Below, one piece after another: positions 15,185 to 24,660 of a DNA stretch of 64,000 bases. The notes under the pieces were generated by a model. The model saw nothing but the letters and a program-made list of their open reading frames with translations. It did no database searches and was not told where the DNA came from. This stretch comes from Paenibacillus catalpae (lineage in GTDB: Bacteria > Bacillota > Bacilli > Paenibacillales > Paenibacillaceae). Positions within the stretch are counted from its first letter, which is position 1, and every line of letters starts with the position of its first letter. The DNA is taken from the NCBI RefSeq assembly GCF_900112695.1, contig NZ_FOMT01000002.1, positions 688,479-752,478 of the forward strand. The letters are read 5' to 3'. A program made the translations under genes and the position numbers.

Positions 15185-16597
15185 ATGGCGACATGGAAAA
15201 GCGGTAAGGTATGGATGGCCGCAGTGCTTTGCTTCATTATTGTCCTTACGGGCTGCAGCTCCAATAACGGAGGCAGCAAGGAAAACTCGAACAGCGGAAA
15301 AAACAACAGCGCGAATACGGCAGAGCAGAGTCCTTCGAATGCAGGAACAGCAGGTGAAGGTGCGGATGCAGGTGCTGACGCGAAGTCCAATATTGAATTT
15401 ATGGGCTGGGGCGGCGATACCGAGAAGGCTGTCTTCCAAACGCTGATCGATGCTTATATGAAGAAATACCCGAACAAAAAGGTAAAGTACACGGTTGTAC
15501 CTCCAGGCGAGTACTATCAGAAGCTTGATACATTGATCGCAGCGAAGAAAACGCCGGATGTATTTTATGCAGGCGGCGCGAACTTCAACAAGCTTGTAAG
15601 CAGCGGCGTATTGATGAACCTGCAGTCATTGCTTGAATCGAGCAGCCTGGTCGATCAGAACAATGTATGGCCGGCAGCGCTGGACCGTTACCGTTATGAC
15701 GGCACGGCATCCGGTCAAGGCGATATTTACGGCTTGCCGAAGGATGTTGGCCCTTGGGCATTTGCTTACAACAAGGATCTGTTTGATAAGGCAGGTCTTC
15801 CGTATCCAAGTGCAAAAGCCGGCGAATACACATGGGATGATATGATTGCCGACGCGAAGAAGCTGACTGTAGCTAACGAACGCGGTAAAATCGATACCTT
15901 TGGCGTAGCAGGCTATTCCACGGAATCTGCCGTATGGGCCAATGGCGGCGATTGGACAGACGGAAAAGGCAACATCACAATCGACACTCCTGAATTTGCG
16001 CAAGCGATGCAATTTGTTGCTGACCTTAACCTTGTTCATAAAGTAAGTCCTTCCCCGGATGACGAGAAAGCACAAAATGGCTATGCGCGCTTCGTAGCTG
16101 GCAAGATTGCGATGTTCCCGATGGGACCATGGGATCAGCCGGGCTTCTGGGATCTGCCATTCAACTGGGATATCGCGGCATGGCCAGCCAGCCCGAATAC
16201 AGGCAAGACAGCAACATGGCTCGGCTCGCTTGGCTTTGTCGTATCGGCCAAAACCGAGTTCCCTGATGACGCCTTCCGCCTTGCTGCATACCTCAGCCTT
16301 GATCAAGACTCGCAAAGACAAAACTATGAGCTGGGTCAAGCGGTACCAAACCTGATGGATATGGCAAAAGGCGAGTTCTTGCAAATGGATAAAAAACCGG
16401 AGACCCGTCAAGTGTTCCTTGATATTATTTCCGACTATGGCCGTCCTCCAATTGAGAACACCTCGAAAAACACGAAATGGCTCGATACGTTCTGGCAGGA
16501 CGCAAGTGCTGTCTGGACTGGCAAGCAAAGCGCAGCTGACTTTGTGAAGGCTGAACAGCCGAAGCTGCAAAAACTGTTTGACGAAAGCAATAAGTAA
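15185..16597 (+). CDS. Sugar ABC transporter substrate-binding lipoprotein
   Basis: A 470-residue family 1 solute-binding protein. The signal peptide WMAAVLCFIIVLTGC ends in lipobox LTGC; a 45-residue Ser/Asn/Gly/Ala-rich linker separates the lipidated Cys from the folded domain, which starts SNIEFMGWGGDTEKAVFQTL. Internal motifs (TPDVFYAGGANFNKLV, GKIAMFPMGPWDQPGFW) are typical of oligosaccharide binders. ATG 15185 follows a GGGGGAAGGA site. It is the first gene of an operon with two permeases, GH43 and GH2. It probably binds a plant-derived pentose-containing oligosaccharide, judging only from the neighbours. Confidence 0.93.
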   Translation: MATWKSGKVWMAAVLCFIIVLTGCSSNNGGSKENSNSGKNNSANTAEQSPSNAGTAGEGADAGADAKSNIEFMGWGGDTEKAVFQTLIDAYMKKYPNKKVKYTVVPPGEYYQKLDTLIAAKKTPDVFYAGGANFNKLVSSGVLMNLQSLLESSSLVDQNNVWPAALDRYRYDGTASGQGDIYGLPKDVGPWAFAYNKDLFDKAGLPYPSAKAGEYTWDDMIADAKKLTVANERGKIDTFGVAGYSTESAVWANGGDWTDGKGNITIDTPEFAQAMQFVADLNLVHKVSPSPDDEKAQNGYARFVAGKIAMFPMGPWDQPGFWDLPFNWDIAAWPASPNTGKTATWLGSLGFVVSAKTEFPDDAFRLAAYLSLDQDSQRQNYELGQAVPNLMDMAKGEFLQMDKKPETRQVFLDIISDYGRPPIENTSKNTKWLDTFWQDASAVWTGKQSAADFVKAEQPKLQKLFDESNK

Positions 16598-16620
16598 GCA
16601 GGTTGAACTTGCCGAGTTAA

Positions 16621-16661
16621 AGGGGCAAAGATGACAGCCGAAGGGCAGCGTCTTTGCCCCT
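16621..16661 (+). other. Intercistronic hairpin without T tract
   Basis: AGGGGCAAAGA (16621-16631) pairs perfectly with TCTTTGCCCCT (16651-16661). There is no T run, so it is unlikely to be a terminator. By analogy with malE-malF type spacers it may stabilise the 3' end of the binding-protein message and set its excess over the permeases. Confidence 0.6.
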
Positions 16662-16688
16662 CTCACCTTCGGCCAGGGAGGATTAATA

Positions 16689-17582
16689 ATGAAGAAAACA
16701 ATAACCGGATACCGGCGCAAAGAAATCATCTGGTCTCTTATATTCGTCACACCGCCCGTACTCGGGTTTCTGATCTTCGGACTGGCGCCGCTGCTCACTT
16801 CATTTGGTCTCAGCTTTATGTCCTGGGATATGCTGACGCCTTCAGAGGTAGTAGGTTTCGATAATTTTAATTACATGTTTAATGACGAGAAGTTTTATAA
16901 GTCGCTCTACAATACCGTTTTCCTGCTCCTCGGTATTCCGCTTGGCATGATCGTCTCCATGATTCTTGCCATTATGATGAACCGCAAGCTTGCAGGCATC
17001 TCGATTTTTCGGACGATCTATTATATCCCTGTCATCTCGCCGATCATTGCCGTTTCCCTCCTGTGGCAGTGGATGCTGAATTATGATTACGGCTTGGTAA
17101 ACGAGTTTATTTGGAAAGTCTTTGGAACGCAGGGGCCGAACTGGCTGGGTGATCCGAACTGGGTAAAACCATCCTTCATTATTATGGGATTATGGGGCGG
17201 TGTAGGCGGCACGATGGTGCTGTATTTGGCCGGACTCCAAGGCATTTCTTCAACCTATTACGAAGCAGCAGAAGTTGACGGGGCTTCCCGTTGGCACCAA
17301 TTCAGGCATATTACGCTTCCGCTTTTGTCGCCGATTCACTTCTATGTGGTTGTCATGGGCATTATCGGCACGTTCCAGTCCTTTAGCCAAATGTACATTC
17401 TGGCTGCAGACGGCGGACCGGAATACAGCGGTGCGACAATTGTGTATTACATTTTCCAAGAAGCGTTCAAATATTTCAACATGGGTTATGCAAGCTCGGT
17501 TGCCTGGGTGCTTGGCATCCTTATATTTATCATTACATTGGTACAATTCCGCTTGTCCAAGCGGTGGGTGTACCAGGATTAG
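16689..17582 (+). CDS. Carbohydrate ABC transporter permease, MalF/CUT1 type
   Basis: A 297-residue six-segment permease. It has the EAA loop YYEAAEVDGASRWHQFRHIT and the usual PPVLGFLIFGLAPLLTSF first helix. AGGGAGGA stands 8 nt ahead of the ATG. It partners the next permease; the binding-protein gene is upstream beyond the stabilising hairpin. No ATPase gene is present, so a generalist CUT1 ATPase (MsmX-like) probably serves both sugar systems in the window. Confidence 0.93.
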   Translation: MKKTITGYRRKEIIWSLIFVTPPVLGFLIFGLAPLLTSFGLSFMSWDMLTPSEVVGFDNFNYMFNDEKFYKSLYNTVFLLLGIPLGMIVSMILAIMMNRKLAGISIFRTIYYIPVISPIIAVSLLWQWMLNYDYGLVNEFIWKVFGTQGPNWLGDPNWVKPSFIIMGLWGGVGGTMVLYLAGLQGISSTYYEAAEVDGASRWHQFRHITLPLLSPIHFYVVVMGIIGTFQSFSQMYILAADGGPEYSGATIVYYIFQEAFKYFNMGYASSVAWVLGILIFIITLVQFRLSKRWVYQD

Positions 17583-17596
17583 GAGGCCGCTACGCA

Positions 17597-18436
17597 ATGG
17601 CTAATCAACGCCGTCTTATAAATACGATGATCTACGTGCTGCTGCTTGCGGGTTCCGTTATTATGCTGGGCCCGCTTGTATGGACCGTATCGACTTCGCT
17701 GAAAACACAGCAGCATGTGTTTGATGTACCGCCGCAATGGATTCCCGAACCGTTGACCTGGCTCAACTATAAGGATGTATGGTCGAAGGCACCGCTATTA
17801 TACGGCTTTATGAACAGCGCCATAGTCGTTGTTACTGTTCTTACTGTCGGTTTGTTCGTCGCAGCGATGGCTGCTTATGCCTTCTCCAAGTTTGAATTCC
17901 CGTTCAAGGAATGGATCTTTATGGCGCTTCTCGGAACGATGATGATTCCGTATTCAGTCGTAATGATTCCGCAGTATATCGGGTTCTCCGAGCTGGGCTG
18001 GGTGGATACGCTTGCCCCTCTCATTGTTCCGGGGTTATTCGGCAATATCGTGACGATCTTCTTCTTCCGGCAGTTTATGCAGGGCTCGATTCCGAACGAT
18101 CTGATCGATGCGGCCAAAATCGACGGCTGCGGCTACTTCCGGACATTTACAACCGTAGCGCTTCCGATTGCGAAGCCGGCGATCGCCGCACAAGCCGCGC
18201 TTGGTTTTATGGGCATCTGGAATGACTTTATGGGTCCGCTGATTTACCTGCATACGCCAGAGCGTCAAACGATTCAGGTTCTTATCGCAAGCATGCAGTC
18301 CAACTATATTTCCACTTCAAACTACCCGTCTCTGATGGCGGCATCGATTGTTGCCCTTGTGCCGGTCGTTATCGTGTTCTTTATGGCGCAGCGTTATTTC
18401 ATCGAATCGATGGCAATCAGCGGTATTAAGGGGTAA
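17597..18436 (+). CDS. Carbohydrate ABC transporter permease, MalG/CUT1 type
   Basis: A 279-residue six-segment permease. The EAA loop reads DLIDAAKIDGCGYFRTFTTV, with D in place of the usual E at the first position. ATG 17597 is fixed by AGGAGG (17581-17586), 10 nt upstream; longer in-frame versions would start inside the preceding gene. It is 14 nt after its partner and 4 nt before the GH43 gene, in the same operon. Confidence 0.92.
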   Translation: MANQRRLINTMIYVLLLAGSVIMLGPLVWTVSTSLKTQQHVFDVPPQWIPEPLTWLNYKDVWSKAPLLYGFMNSAIVVVTVLTVGLFVAAMAAYAFSKFEFPFKEWIFMALLGTMMIPYSVVMIPQYIGFSELGWVDTLAPLIVPGLFGNIVTIFFFRQFMQGSIPNDLIDAAKIDGCGYFRTFTTVALPIAKPAIAAQAALGFMGIWNDFMGPLIYLHTPERQTIQVLIASMQSNYISTSNYPSLMAASIVALVPVVIVFFMAQRYFIESMAISGIKG

Positions 18437-18440
18437 TGAC

Positions 18441-20873
18441 ATGAGCGCATGGCAAATGAAACGATCCCTGATCGGCTTTGGCATCGCGGTTGTACTGGCA
18501 GCAGGAGGAGGGGGGATATGGATGATGACGCAGAAGCAGGATGAAGCGAAGGTCAGAGAAGGCTTAACGCTGGACCGGACCTACCAGAATCCCATGATGC
18601 TGGATCAGGAATGGGAGGATTACGGCATCGGCGATCCTTATGTGCTCCGCTATAACGGCAAGTATTACTTATATTGCAGCACGAAGGACTGGCGGGTCGG
18701 CATTAAAGCCTGGAGCTCCGATGATCTGGTGAACTGGAGCTACGAGGGGCTGGTAACGGAAGAGCCGCTCACCGAAGGTGCTTATGCGCCTGAGGTTGTC
18801 TATTGGAACGGTTCCTTCTATATGTATACCTCTCCGGCAGGCAAAGGCCATTATGTGCTGCAAAGCGACAGTCCGACAGGACCGTTCACCGTCAAGACCG
18901 ACAATCTTGGACTTACCATTGACGGCTCCGTTTTTATTGACGATGATGCCAAGTGGTATTTCACTCATGCGGAATCCGGCGGGATTATGGCAAGCCCTAT
19001 GAGCGATCCCTATACGATCGAGGCAGGCGATAAGCTGAATACGTCGCTTGGGCATTGGACGGAAGGCTCGATGATCATTAAGCGAAACGGCGTTTATTTC
19101 ATGACTTATACCGGCAATCATGTTTTCTCCAAGGGCTACCGCGTGAACTACGCAGTGGCGCATGAGTCGCCGACAGGCCTTTATACGATTCCTGATAACA
19201 ACCCTATTATAATGTCGACAGATACAGATTTTAACGGCCTTGGCCATAGTGCGACGGTTCTTGGACCGGATATGGACTCGTATTACATCGTTTATCACAA
19301 TTTGGCCGGCAAGTCAGCCGAAGGGCCGCCGGTAAGAAAGCTCAATATGGATCGGTTAACTTTCAACGGGGATAAAATGTCCGTGCTTGGTCCAACGCAT
19401 GGCATGCCTGCTCAGGCGCCGGAACTTCCGGCGTTCCGGGATCCGCTGGGCGACAGCCCAGGGGCCGAGAAATGGCAACCGGCAGACGTTTCCGGAGCAG
19501 ATGAGTCTTGGGTAACGACTGTTTCAACGGAAGAACGGTTTACCGCGGAGTATAACGTTGTCGTGGACAACGGGCAGTCCGTTCCGTCTTCCGGTGAATT
19601 GGAGACGATCTTCTCCTATACCGATGAAGACAATTACCGCAGTGTCCGGATTAATCCGGGCAGACGTTCCATTTCTTTGTCGGATACGGAAACGGGACAA
19701 GAGGTTCAGCAAGCATCATTGCCTGAAGGCATGGACTTCTCCAAGCTGCATACGGTTCGGGTAGAAGCGGACCAAAACGGAACACGGGTGTATTGGGATG
19801 GGCTTTTACTTCTCGATAATCAGCAGCTGACGGCAAAAGCCGGACGGATCGGTTATGCCTGGAAAGGCGGACTGAAGCCGGAGCTTCATTACACTGCGTT
19901 CACGAATGAAGCGGGCGGCAGCAGCGACAATAAAGCGATTAAGCAAGTACCGGGCACGAAGGAAGCTGTTCATGCCGCATCTATTGGTCAAGAAGGCATC
20001 ACGGTTCATCGGGAAGGAACTCCTGACGGCAGCTACTCGGCTGAGCTGAGTGGCCCGGAAGCCGAGCTGGCATTCCCGGTATATGTACGAGCGGATGGTG
20101 ACTATACCGTTGCCGCGATGGTATCGGATGCTTCAGCCGGCTCGACGCTAGAGGTGGAGGCCGGCGGCGTAAAACGGTCCGTGAAGCTGAAAGCGGAGGC
20201 ATTCGCAACCGAGGACGATTCTTCGGAATGGATGAAGGTTCCGCTTGGAAAATTCTCATTAAAGCAAGGACTGCAGTGGCTGACCGTTGCGAAGGGGAAG
20301 GGCAGCCCGGACATCAGGTTCATCGAAACGAGTGAAGCGGCTGTATTAGAAGGCGAGCAGGAGGTCAGCTTCGACCCGGATTCAACTTTTGGTGATTGGC
20401 GGGTAGACAACGGGACGACTGGACTGCTGCTGGACGGCAATAATGCGATGATGTTTGGCGGGGATACCCGGTGGACCGATATGGATCTTAGCGTCCAGGT
20501 TACGCAGACCGAAACAGCGGAAGGCGAAGCTTCGATTCTGCTGCGTACAACGATGGAATCCTCGTTCCGCGATCAGGTAGCAGATTCTTTCATCGGCTAT
20601 GAGCTGGCTCTGCGCAACGGCAGAATCATCTTGCGAAAGGTCAGCTATGAAGTAAATCAGGAGCTGACTTCTGGCGTGCTTGAGCTGGAGAACGGCATAG
20701 CCCGCGAGATTCGAATCAAGCTGGATGGCACCAAAATCAGCGTGTATGACGGCGATCAGAAGGAACCGCTTCTTGAATGGACGGACCGGAACGCGTTTTT
20801 GCATGGCCGGGTAGGCTTAAGAACAAGCTCGTCAGGCTGGCAGTTCAGCCATATGAAAGTATCAGCGGAATAA
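18441..20873 (+). CDS. Membrane-anchored GH43-family glycosidase with C-terminal beta-sandwich modules
   Basis: An 810-residue protein. The N-terminal segment (residues about 9-29, SLIGFGIAVVLAAGGGGIWMM) is a signal anchor without cleavage motif or lipobox. Residues about 40-325 form the GH43 propeller with the three acidic residues in GIGDPYV, TIDGSVFIDD and WTEGSMI. Then come a beta-sandwich domain (about 340-500), a second module (about 525-640) and a LamG/DUF1080-like domain (about 650-810). GH43 enzymes release arabinose or xylose from arabinan or xylan side chains; anchoring would put the activity outside the cell beside the ABC importer. Start ATG 18441 is 4 nt after the permease stop. 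Substrate is inferred. Confidence 0.85.
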   Translation: MSAWQMKRSLIGFGIAVVLAAGGGGIWMMTQKQDEAKVREGLTLDRTYQNPMMLDQEWEDYGIGDPYVLRYNGKYYLYCSTKDWRVGIKAWSSDDLVNWSYEGLVTEEPLTEGAYAPEVVYWNGSFYMYTSPAGKGHYVLQSDSPTGPFTVKTDNLGLTIDGSVFIDDDAKWYFTHAESGGIMASPMSDPYTIEAGDKLNTSLGHWTEGSMIIKRNGVYFMTYTGNHVFSKGYRVNYAVAHESPTGLYTIPDNNPIIMSTDTDFNGLGHSATVLGPDMDSYYIVYHNLAGKSAEGPPVRKLNMDRLTFNGDKMSVLGPTHGMPAQAPELPAFRDPLGDSPGAEKWQPADVSGADESWVTTVSTEERFTAEYNVVVDNGQSVPSSGELETIFSYTDEDNYRSVRINPGRRSISLSDTETGQEVQQASLPEGMDFSKLHTVRVEADQNGTRVYWDGLLLLDNQQLTAKAGRIGYAWKGGLKPELHYTAFTNEAGGSSDNKAIKQVPGTKEAVHAASIGQEGITVHREGTPDGSYSAELSGPEAELAFPVYVRADGDYTVAAMVSDASAGSTLEVEAGGVKRSVKLKAEAFATEDDSSEWMKVPLGKFSLKQGLQWLTVAKGKGSPDIRFIETSEAAVLEGEQEVSFDPDSTFGDWRVDNGTTGLLLDGNNAMMFGGDTRWTDMDLSVQVTQTETAEGEASILLRTTMESSFRDQVADSFIGYELALRNGRIILRKVSYEVNQELTSGVLELENGIAREIRIKLDGTKISVYDGDQKEPLLEWTDRNAFLHGRVGLRTSSSGWQFSHMKVSAE

Positions 20874-20933
20874 CTAACTTTTTTCATAAATACAACGCAG
20901 CAAATGAAGCGTAACAGGGAGCAGGGAAACCGT

Positions 20934-22691
20934 ATGACAACCAAAATGTACATCAAAAACTACCCGCGGCCGCAATTCGCCCGCGAGCAATGGATCGATC
21001 TGAACGGAGAATGGAATTTTGCATTTGATGATGCGAATACGGGCGAAGCTGGTTTGCCTTCTCAATTCACCGGCGATTTGAAAATCAACGTACCTTTTAC
21101 GTATGAGACGCAGGCAAGCGGAATTGGCGATGAAAGGCATCATCCTTATGTGTGGTATAACCGTACGCTTGATATTCCGGCGGATGCGGAAGGCTCGCAA
21201 GTGCTGCTGCATTTCCAGGCTGTAGATTATGTTGCAAAGGTATGGGTGAACGGCACTTACGTAGGTTCGCATCAAGGCGGCTATGCGGCATTCTCCTTTG
21301 ATATTACGCCGTATATTACCGCTGGCGGAGAGAATCAGCTGACGGTCAAGGCAGAAGACAGCCAAGACGCCACGCAGCCGCGCGGCAAGCAGCGCTGGGT
21401 GAAGGATAATTTCGAGTGCTTCTACGTGCAGACAACAGGGATCTGGCAGTCGGTATGGATGGAGTTTGTGTCTCCCGTCCATGTAGACTCTGTTAAGATC
21501 ACCCCGGATATCGACAATCGTACCGTTCGGTTCGAATACCAGGTAGAAGGTGACTATTCGGCCTCCGATATTCGTCTGGAGACGGTCATCAGCCTGAAAG
21601 GCAAGCAGGTCAAGCAGCTGAGTATGATCATTGACCGCCCATGGCTGCAGCTTGATGCCGATCTCGTTCATGAGGTGAACGGACCATGGAAGCACAGCAA
21701 CTGGTCGCCGCAGCATCCGAATCTGTATGATGTGGAGTTTATTTTGTATAAGGGCGATACCAAGCTGGATCACGTCTATTCCTACTTCGGCATGAGAAAG
21801 ATCTCGATCGAAAAAGGCCGTGTTCTGCTTAATAATGCGCCGCTCTATCAACGGCTTATATTGGATCAGGGTTATTGGCCGGAGAGCCATCTGACCCCGC
21901 CTTCGGAAGAAGCTTTGATCGAAGACATCGATCTTATCCTGGCGATGGGCTATAACGGCGTACGCAAGCATATGAAGGTGGAAGACGCGCGGTTCCTGTA
22001 CTGGTGCGATGTGAAAGGCCTGCTCGTCTGGTCTGAAATGGCTGCTACCTTTGAATTTAATGATAACGCCGTTCATAAATTCACCAAGGAATGGATGGAG
22101 GTTGTGCGCCAGCAGTACAATCATCCTTCGATCATCACTTGGGTTCCATTTAATGAATCCTGGGGCGTCATGAATATTAAGAAGGATAAGAAGCAGCAGA
22201 AGTTCACCGAAGCGATCTATCATTTGACCAAAAGCTTTGATCCGTATCGTCCGGTCATTACGAATGACGGCTGGGAGCATACGGTGTCCGATATTCTGAC
22301 CCTTCACGACTATGTCGAGACGGGGGAAGAGTTCGAGAAGCGCTACAGCAACAAGGACGAAATATTGAACAACGAGCGTTCCTTCAACCAATGGAAGTAT
22401 GCTTTTGCAGAGGGTTATGAGTACAAGGGACAGCCAGTTATTGTAAGCGAGTTCGGCGGGATCGCCTTCCAGACTGAAGCAGGCTGGGGGTATGGCAATC
22501 AGGTAAGCTCCGATGAAGCATTCCTGAACCGGTTCCGCAATATTCATCAGGCGATTAAGGACAGAGATTACATCGTCGGCTACTGCTATACCCAGATAAC
22601 CGATGTCCAGCAGGAAGTGAACGGGCTCTTGACAGCGGACCGCAAGCCGAAAATCCCGCTCGAGAAGATCCGTGAAGTTAATCTGTTGTAA
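20934..22691 (+). CDS. GH2-family glycosidase
   Basis: A 585-residue cytoplasmic enzyme without signal peptide. It has the sugar-binding jelly roll (residues about 10-180, with NGEWNFAFDD and VWVNGTYVGSHQGGYAAFSFD), an immunoglobulin-like domain (about 182-290) and a TIM barrel with acid/base E408 (PFNESWG) and nucleophile E506 (VSEFGG). This compact form resembles beta-galactosidase/beta-glucuronidase-like GH2 proteins; the hydrolysed sugar cannot be told. I prefer ATG 20934 (AGGGAG upstream) over the in-frame ATG at 20904. It is the last gene of the operon and presumably degrades what the ABC system imports after the anchored GH43 has trimmed it. Confidence 0.88.
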   Translation: MTTKMYIKNYPRPQFAREQWIDLNGEWNFAFDDANTGEAGLPSQFTGDLKINVPFTYETQASGIGDERHHPYVWYNRTLDIPADAEGSQVLLHFQAVDYVAKVWVNGTYVGSHQGGYAAFSFDITPYITAGGENQLTVKAEDSQDATQPRGKQRWVKDNFECFYVQTTGIWQSVWMEFVSPVHVDSVKITPDIDNRTVRFEYQVEGDYSASDIRLETVISLKGKQVKQLSMIIDRPWLQLDADLVHEVNGPWKHSNWSPQHPNLYDVEFILYKGDTKLDHVYSYFGMRKISIEKGRVLLNNAPLYQRLILDQGYWPESHLTPPSEEALIEDIDLILAMGYNGVRKHMKVEDARFLYWCDVKGLLVWSEMAATFEFNDNAVHKFTKEWMEVVRQQYNHPSIITWVPFNESWGVMNIKKDKKQQKFTEAIYHLTKSFDPYRPVITNDGWEHTVSDILTLHDYVETGEEFEKRYSNKDEILNNERSFNQWKYAFAEGYEYKGQPVIVSEFGGIAFQTEAGWGYGNQVSSDEAFLNRFRNIHQAIKDRDYIVGYCYTQITDVQQEVNGLLTADRKPKIPLEKIREVNLL

Positions 22692-22694
22692 AAG

Positions 22695-22730
22695 AAATCC
22701 CCTCCCGATAAGTAAACGGGAGGGGATTTT
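22695..22730. terminator. Terminator at the end of the GH43/GH2 operon
   Basis: AAATCCCCTCCCG pairs with CGGGAGGGGATTT, followed by TTTT on the plus strand. The minus-strand reading is also T-rich, so it can serve the converging LTA-synthase-like gene. Confidence 0.85.
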
Positions 22731-22743
22731 GCTGTGCTTTTTA

Positions 22744-24660
22744 TTATTTCGCGGAAGCAACTTGTGTGCTGTCATTCGGCGACTTGACTTCGCTCTTGCT
22801 CCATTTCGGCAGAGAAGCGACATATTCATCAGACATGCTGATCAAACGATGTGCTCTCGTATAGGTGTCTTCGGTATCCTGCGGAATTGTTGTTGAGCCG
22901 CCTGCGAGCGGGTACGTGCTGCCGTCAGCATAACCGGAGCCCGGTATAAATGCGCCTTTATCCGAGATGAACGAACCGGAAGGCAGATAATAACGTTGTG
23001 GCAGGATGTTGCTTGTATGATTGAGCAGATCCTGGCCGAAATGGACTTGGTCCTTGATGGACACGCCAATCAAATTAGATAAGGTCGGGAAAATATCCGA
23101 TTGTCCGCCGACCTGCGGGAATTCCTGGTGAGGTTCATTTGGCACGGACATAATGAGCGGGATATTCATCATATCCGGCAGCGTGTAGTCACGGCCGTAA
23201 ATTTCTTTCATCAGCTTCTTCTCATCGTTATCGAGCGAGTAAATCGGAAGGCCTTGATGGTCGCCGTACAGTACGATGACGCTGTTATCCCAGACCCCGT
23301 TTTTCTTCAGCTCGTCAATGAACTGGCCTAGGGCGTAATCCGCATAATTCTGTGATTCAATATAGTCTCCGACGAGCGTGTCTTTATAACGCTCCGGCAG
23401 CTCCATCTTATATTTGCTCTCCGGGATACGGAATGGATGATGACCGGACATGGAGATCAGCTGAGCATAAAACGGCTGGCCGGTTTGCTGCATGCGCGCA
23501 AGCTCATCAGCCGACTTCGCATACAGAACCTCATCGGACGGACCAAAGGCAACGGGGTCTTCTTTGCCAAAGAACCGGTCATCATAATATTTGCCCCAGC
23601 CAAGTGCTTTATACAGCTGATCGCGGTTCCAGAACATTACACTGTTCGTATGGAAGGTAGCCGTTTGATAACCGTTAGCGGCAAAAGCCTTCGGCATGCT
23701 TGGCAGCTCTTTATCGGCATAAACCTCGGAAGCCGCGCCGTTTGGCGGTACGTAAAGCGATGTATTCACAACAAACTCCGCGTCTGCTGTGTTGCCCTGG
23801 CCGACCTGCTGGAAGAAATGCGGGAAGTAGAAATGATCGGCAGCCAGCTTGTTCATGTTCGGCGTAATTTCCTGACCGTCGATTTTCAAGTTAATCAGGA
23901 AGTTTTGGAAAGCCTCAAGCTGAATGATAATGACATTTTTTCCTTTGGCCGCTTCCCAGTATGCAGGCTGAGCGGGCTGGGCGCTTCCTTTTTCCTGCTC
24001 GACCATAGCCGGAGTTACTTCCTCCGCATTAATCGGCAAGTCTTTGGAAGGAGCAAACGTTGCGTAAAGCTCATAGTTCAGGATCCCCATGTTCTTCGCC
24101 TGCTGGAATTCATTCATATCCTGGCGGTAAGGGATAATGGCTGTTGCGCATGCGGCAACAGCCAGCACTTGTCCGGCTACGAACCAGGTGCGTCTGCCTT
24201 TAACCGACAGGGTGCGGCTCCAGGTACGGAATCGCTTGTTGCTTGCATACAGAATGAACAAGGCAACAATGTCGGTGAAGATAAACAGGAAATACGGATC
24301 CATAAGGGAGATTACGCTGCTGTTTACCTCCCCGACCTGATTGACCTGCCGCAATTCATGATAAGTAACAATAACGCCGAAATACTTGTAGTACATAATA
24401 ACGGCAAAATAAATTCCGGTCAGAATCAAGTCGCAAATCAGATAAGTCATGAACTTCTTTCTGTAGGCGAACGATTCAATCAAGCAGAAAATAAATCCAA
24501 TAGATGAAATGCCGGTCAGCAGCATTTTGACAATATCCCCAGTCCCGCCATCAAACACGATGATCCAGACGAGAAGCATTTTTAAAATCATGATGATGGA
24601 AAAGACAATAGAGGGCTTATTAAGAAGCGCTTTCCACCGATACCCGTTACTCAAAACCAA
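22744..24660 (-). CDS. Lipoteichoic acid synthase family sulfatase (LtaS-like)
   Basis: A 638-residue polytopic enzyme. Five membrane helices fill residues about 15-180, followed by an extracellular sulfatase-fold domain: metal ligand E249 (IIQLEAFQ), catalytic nucleophile T291 (GQGNTADAEF), TFHTNSVMFWNR, MSGHHPF and YGDHQG. The family transfers glycerol-phosphate from phosphatidylglycerol to grow or prime the lipoteichoic acid chain. Bacillota often carry several paralogues, so which role this one has (polymerase, primase or stress enzyme) is open. The start codon is TTG 24660, supported by an AAGGAAAGGGAG site. Monocistronic. Confidence 0.93.
   Translation of the reverse strand: MVLSNGYRWKALLNKPSIVFSIIMILKMLLVWIIVFDGGTGDIVKMLLTGISSIGFIFCLIESFAYRKKFMTYLICDLILTGIYFAVIMYYKYFGVIVTYHELRQVNQVGEVNSSVISLMDPYFLFIFTDIVALFILYASNKRFRTWSRTLSVKGRRTWFVAGQVLAVAACATAIIPYRQDMNEFQQAKNMGILNYELYATFAPSKDLPINAEEVTPAMVEQEKGSAQPAQPAYWEAAKGKNVIIIQLEAFQNFLINLKIDGQEITPNMNKLAADHFYFPHFFQQVGQGNTADAEFVVNTSLYVPPNGAASEVYADKELPSMPKAFAANGYQTATFHTNSVMFWNRDQLYKALGWGKYYDDRFFGKEDPVAFGPSDEVLYAKSADELARMQQTGQPFYAQLISMSGHHPFRIPESKYKMELPERYKDTLVGDYIESQNYADYALGQFIDELKKNGVWDNSVIVLYGDHQGLPIYSLDNDEKKLMKEIYGRDYTLPDMMNIPLIMSVPNEPHQEFPQVGGQSDIFPTLSNLIGVSIKDQVHFGQDLLNHTSNILPQRYYLPSGSFISDKGAFIPGSGYADGSTYPLAGGSTTIPQDTEDTYTRAHRLISMSDEYVASLPKWSKSEVKSPNDSTQVASAK

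Noticed and set aside
15626-16798. 390-codon minus-strand frame opposite the binding-protein gene
   Set aside because: Antisense shadow; the sense strand encodes a complete lipoprotein in an operon.
20874-22829. 651-codon open frame on the minus strand across the GH2 gene
   Set aside because: It lies fully antisense to a well-supported GH2 gene, has no recognisable domain and no ribosome site; codon bias of the sense gene keeps the frame open.
23437-24507. 356-codon plus-strand frame opposite the LtaS-like gene
   Set aside because: The sense protein has all catalytic motifs; this frame has no recognisable domain.
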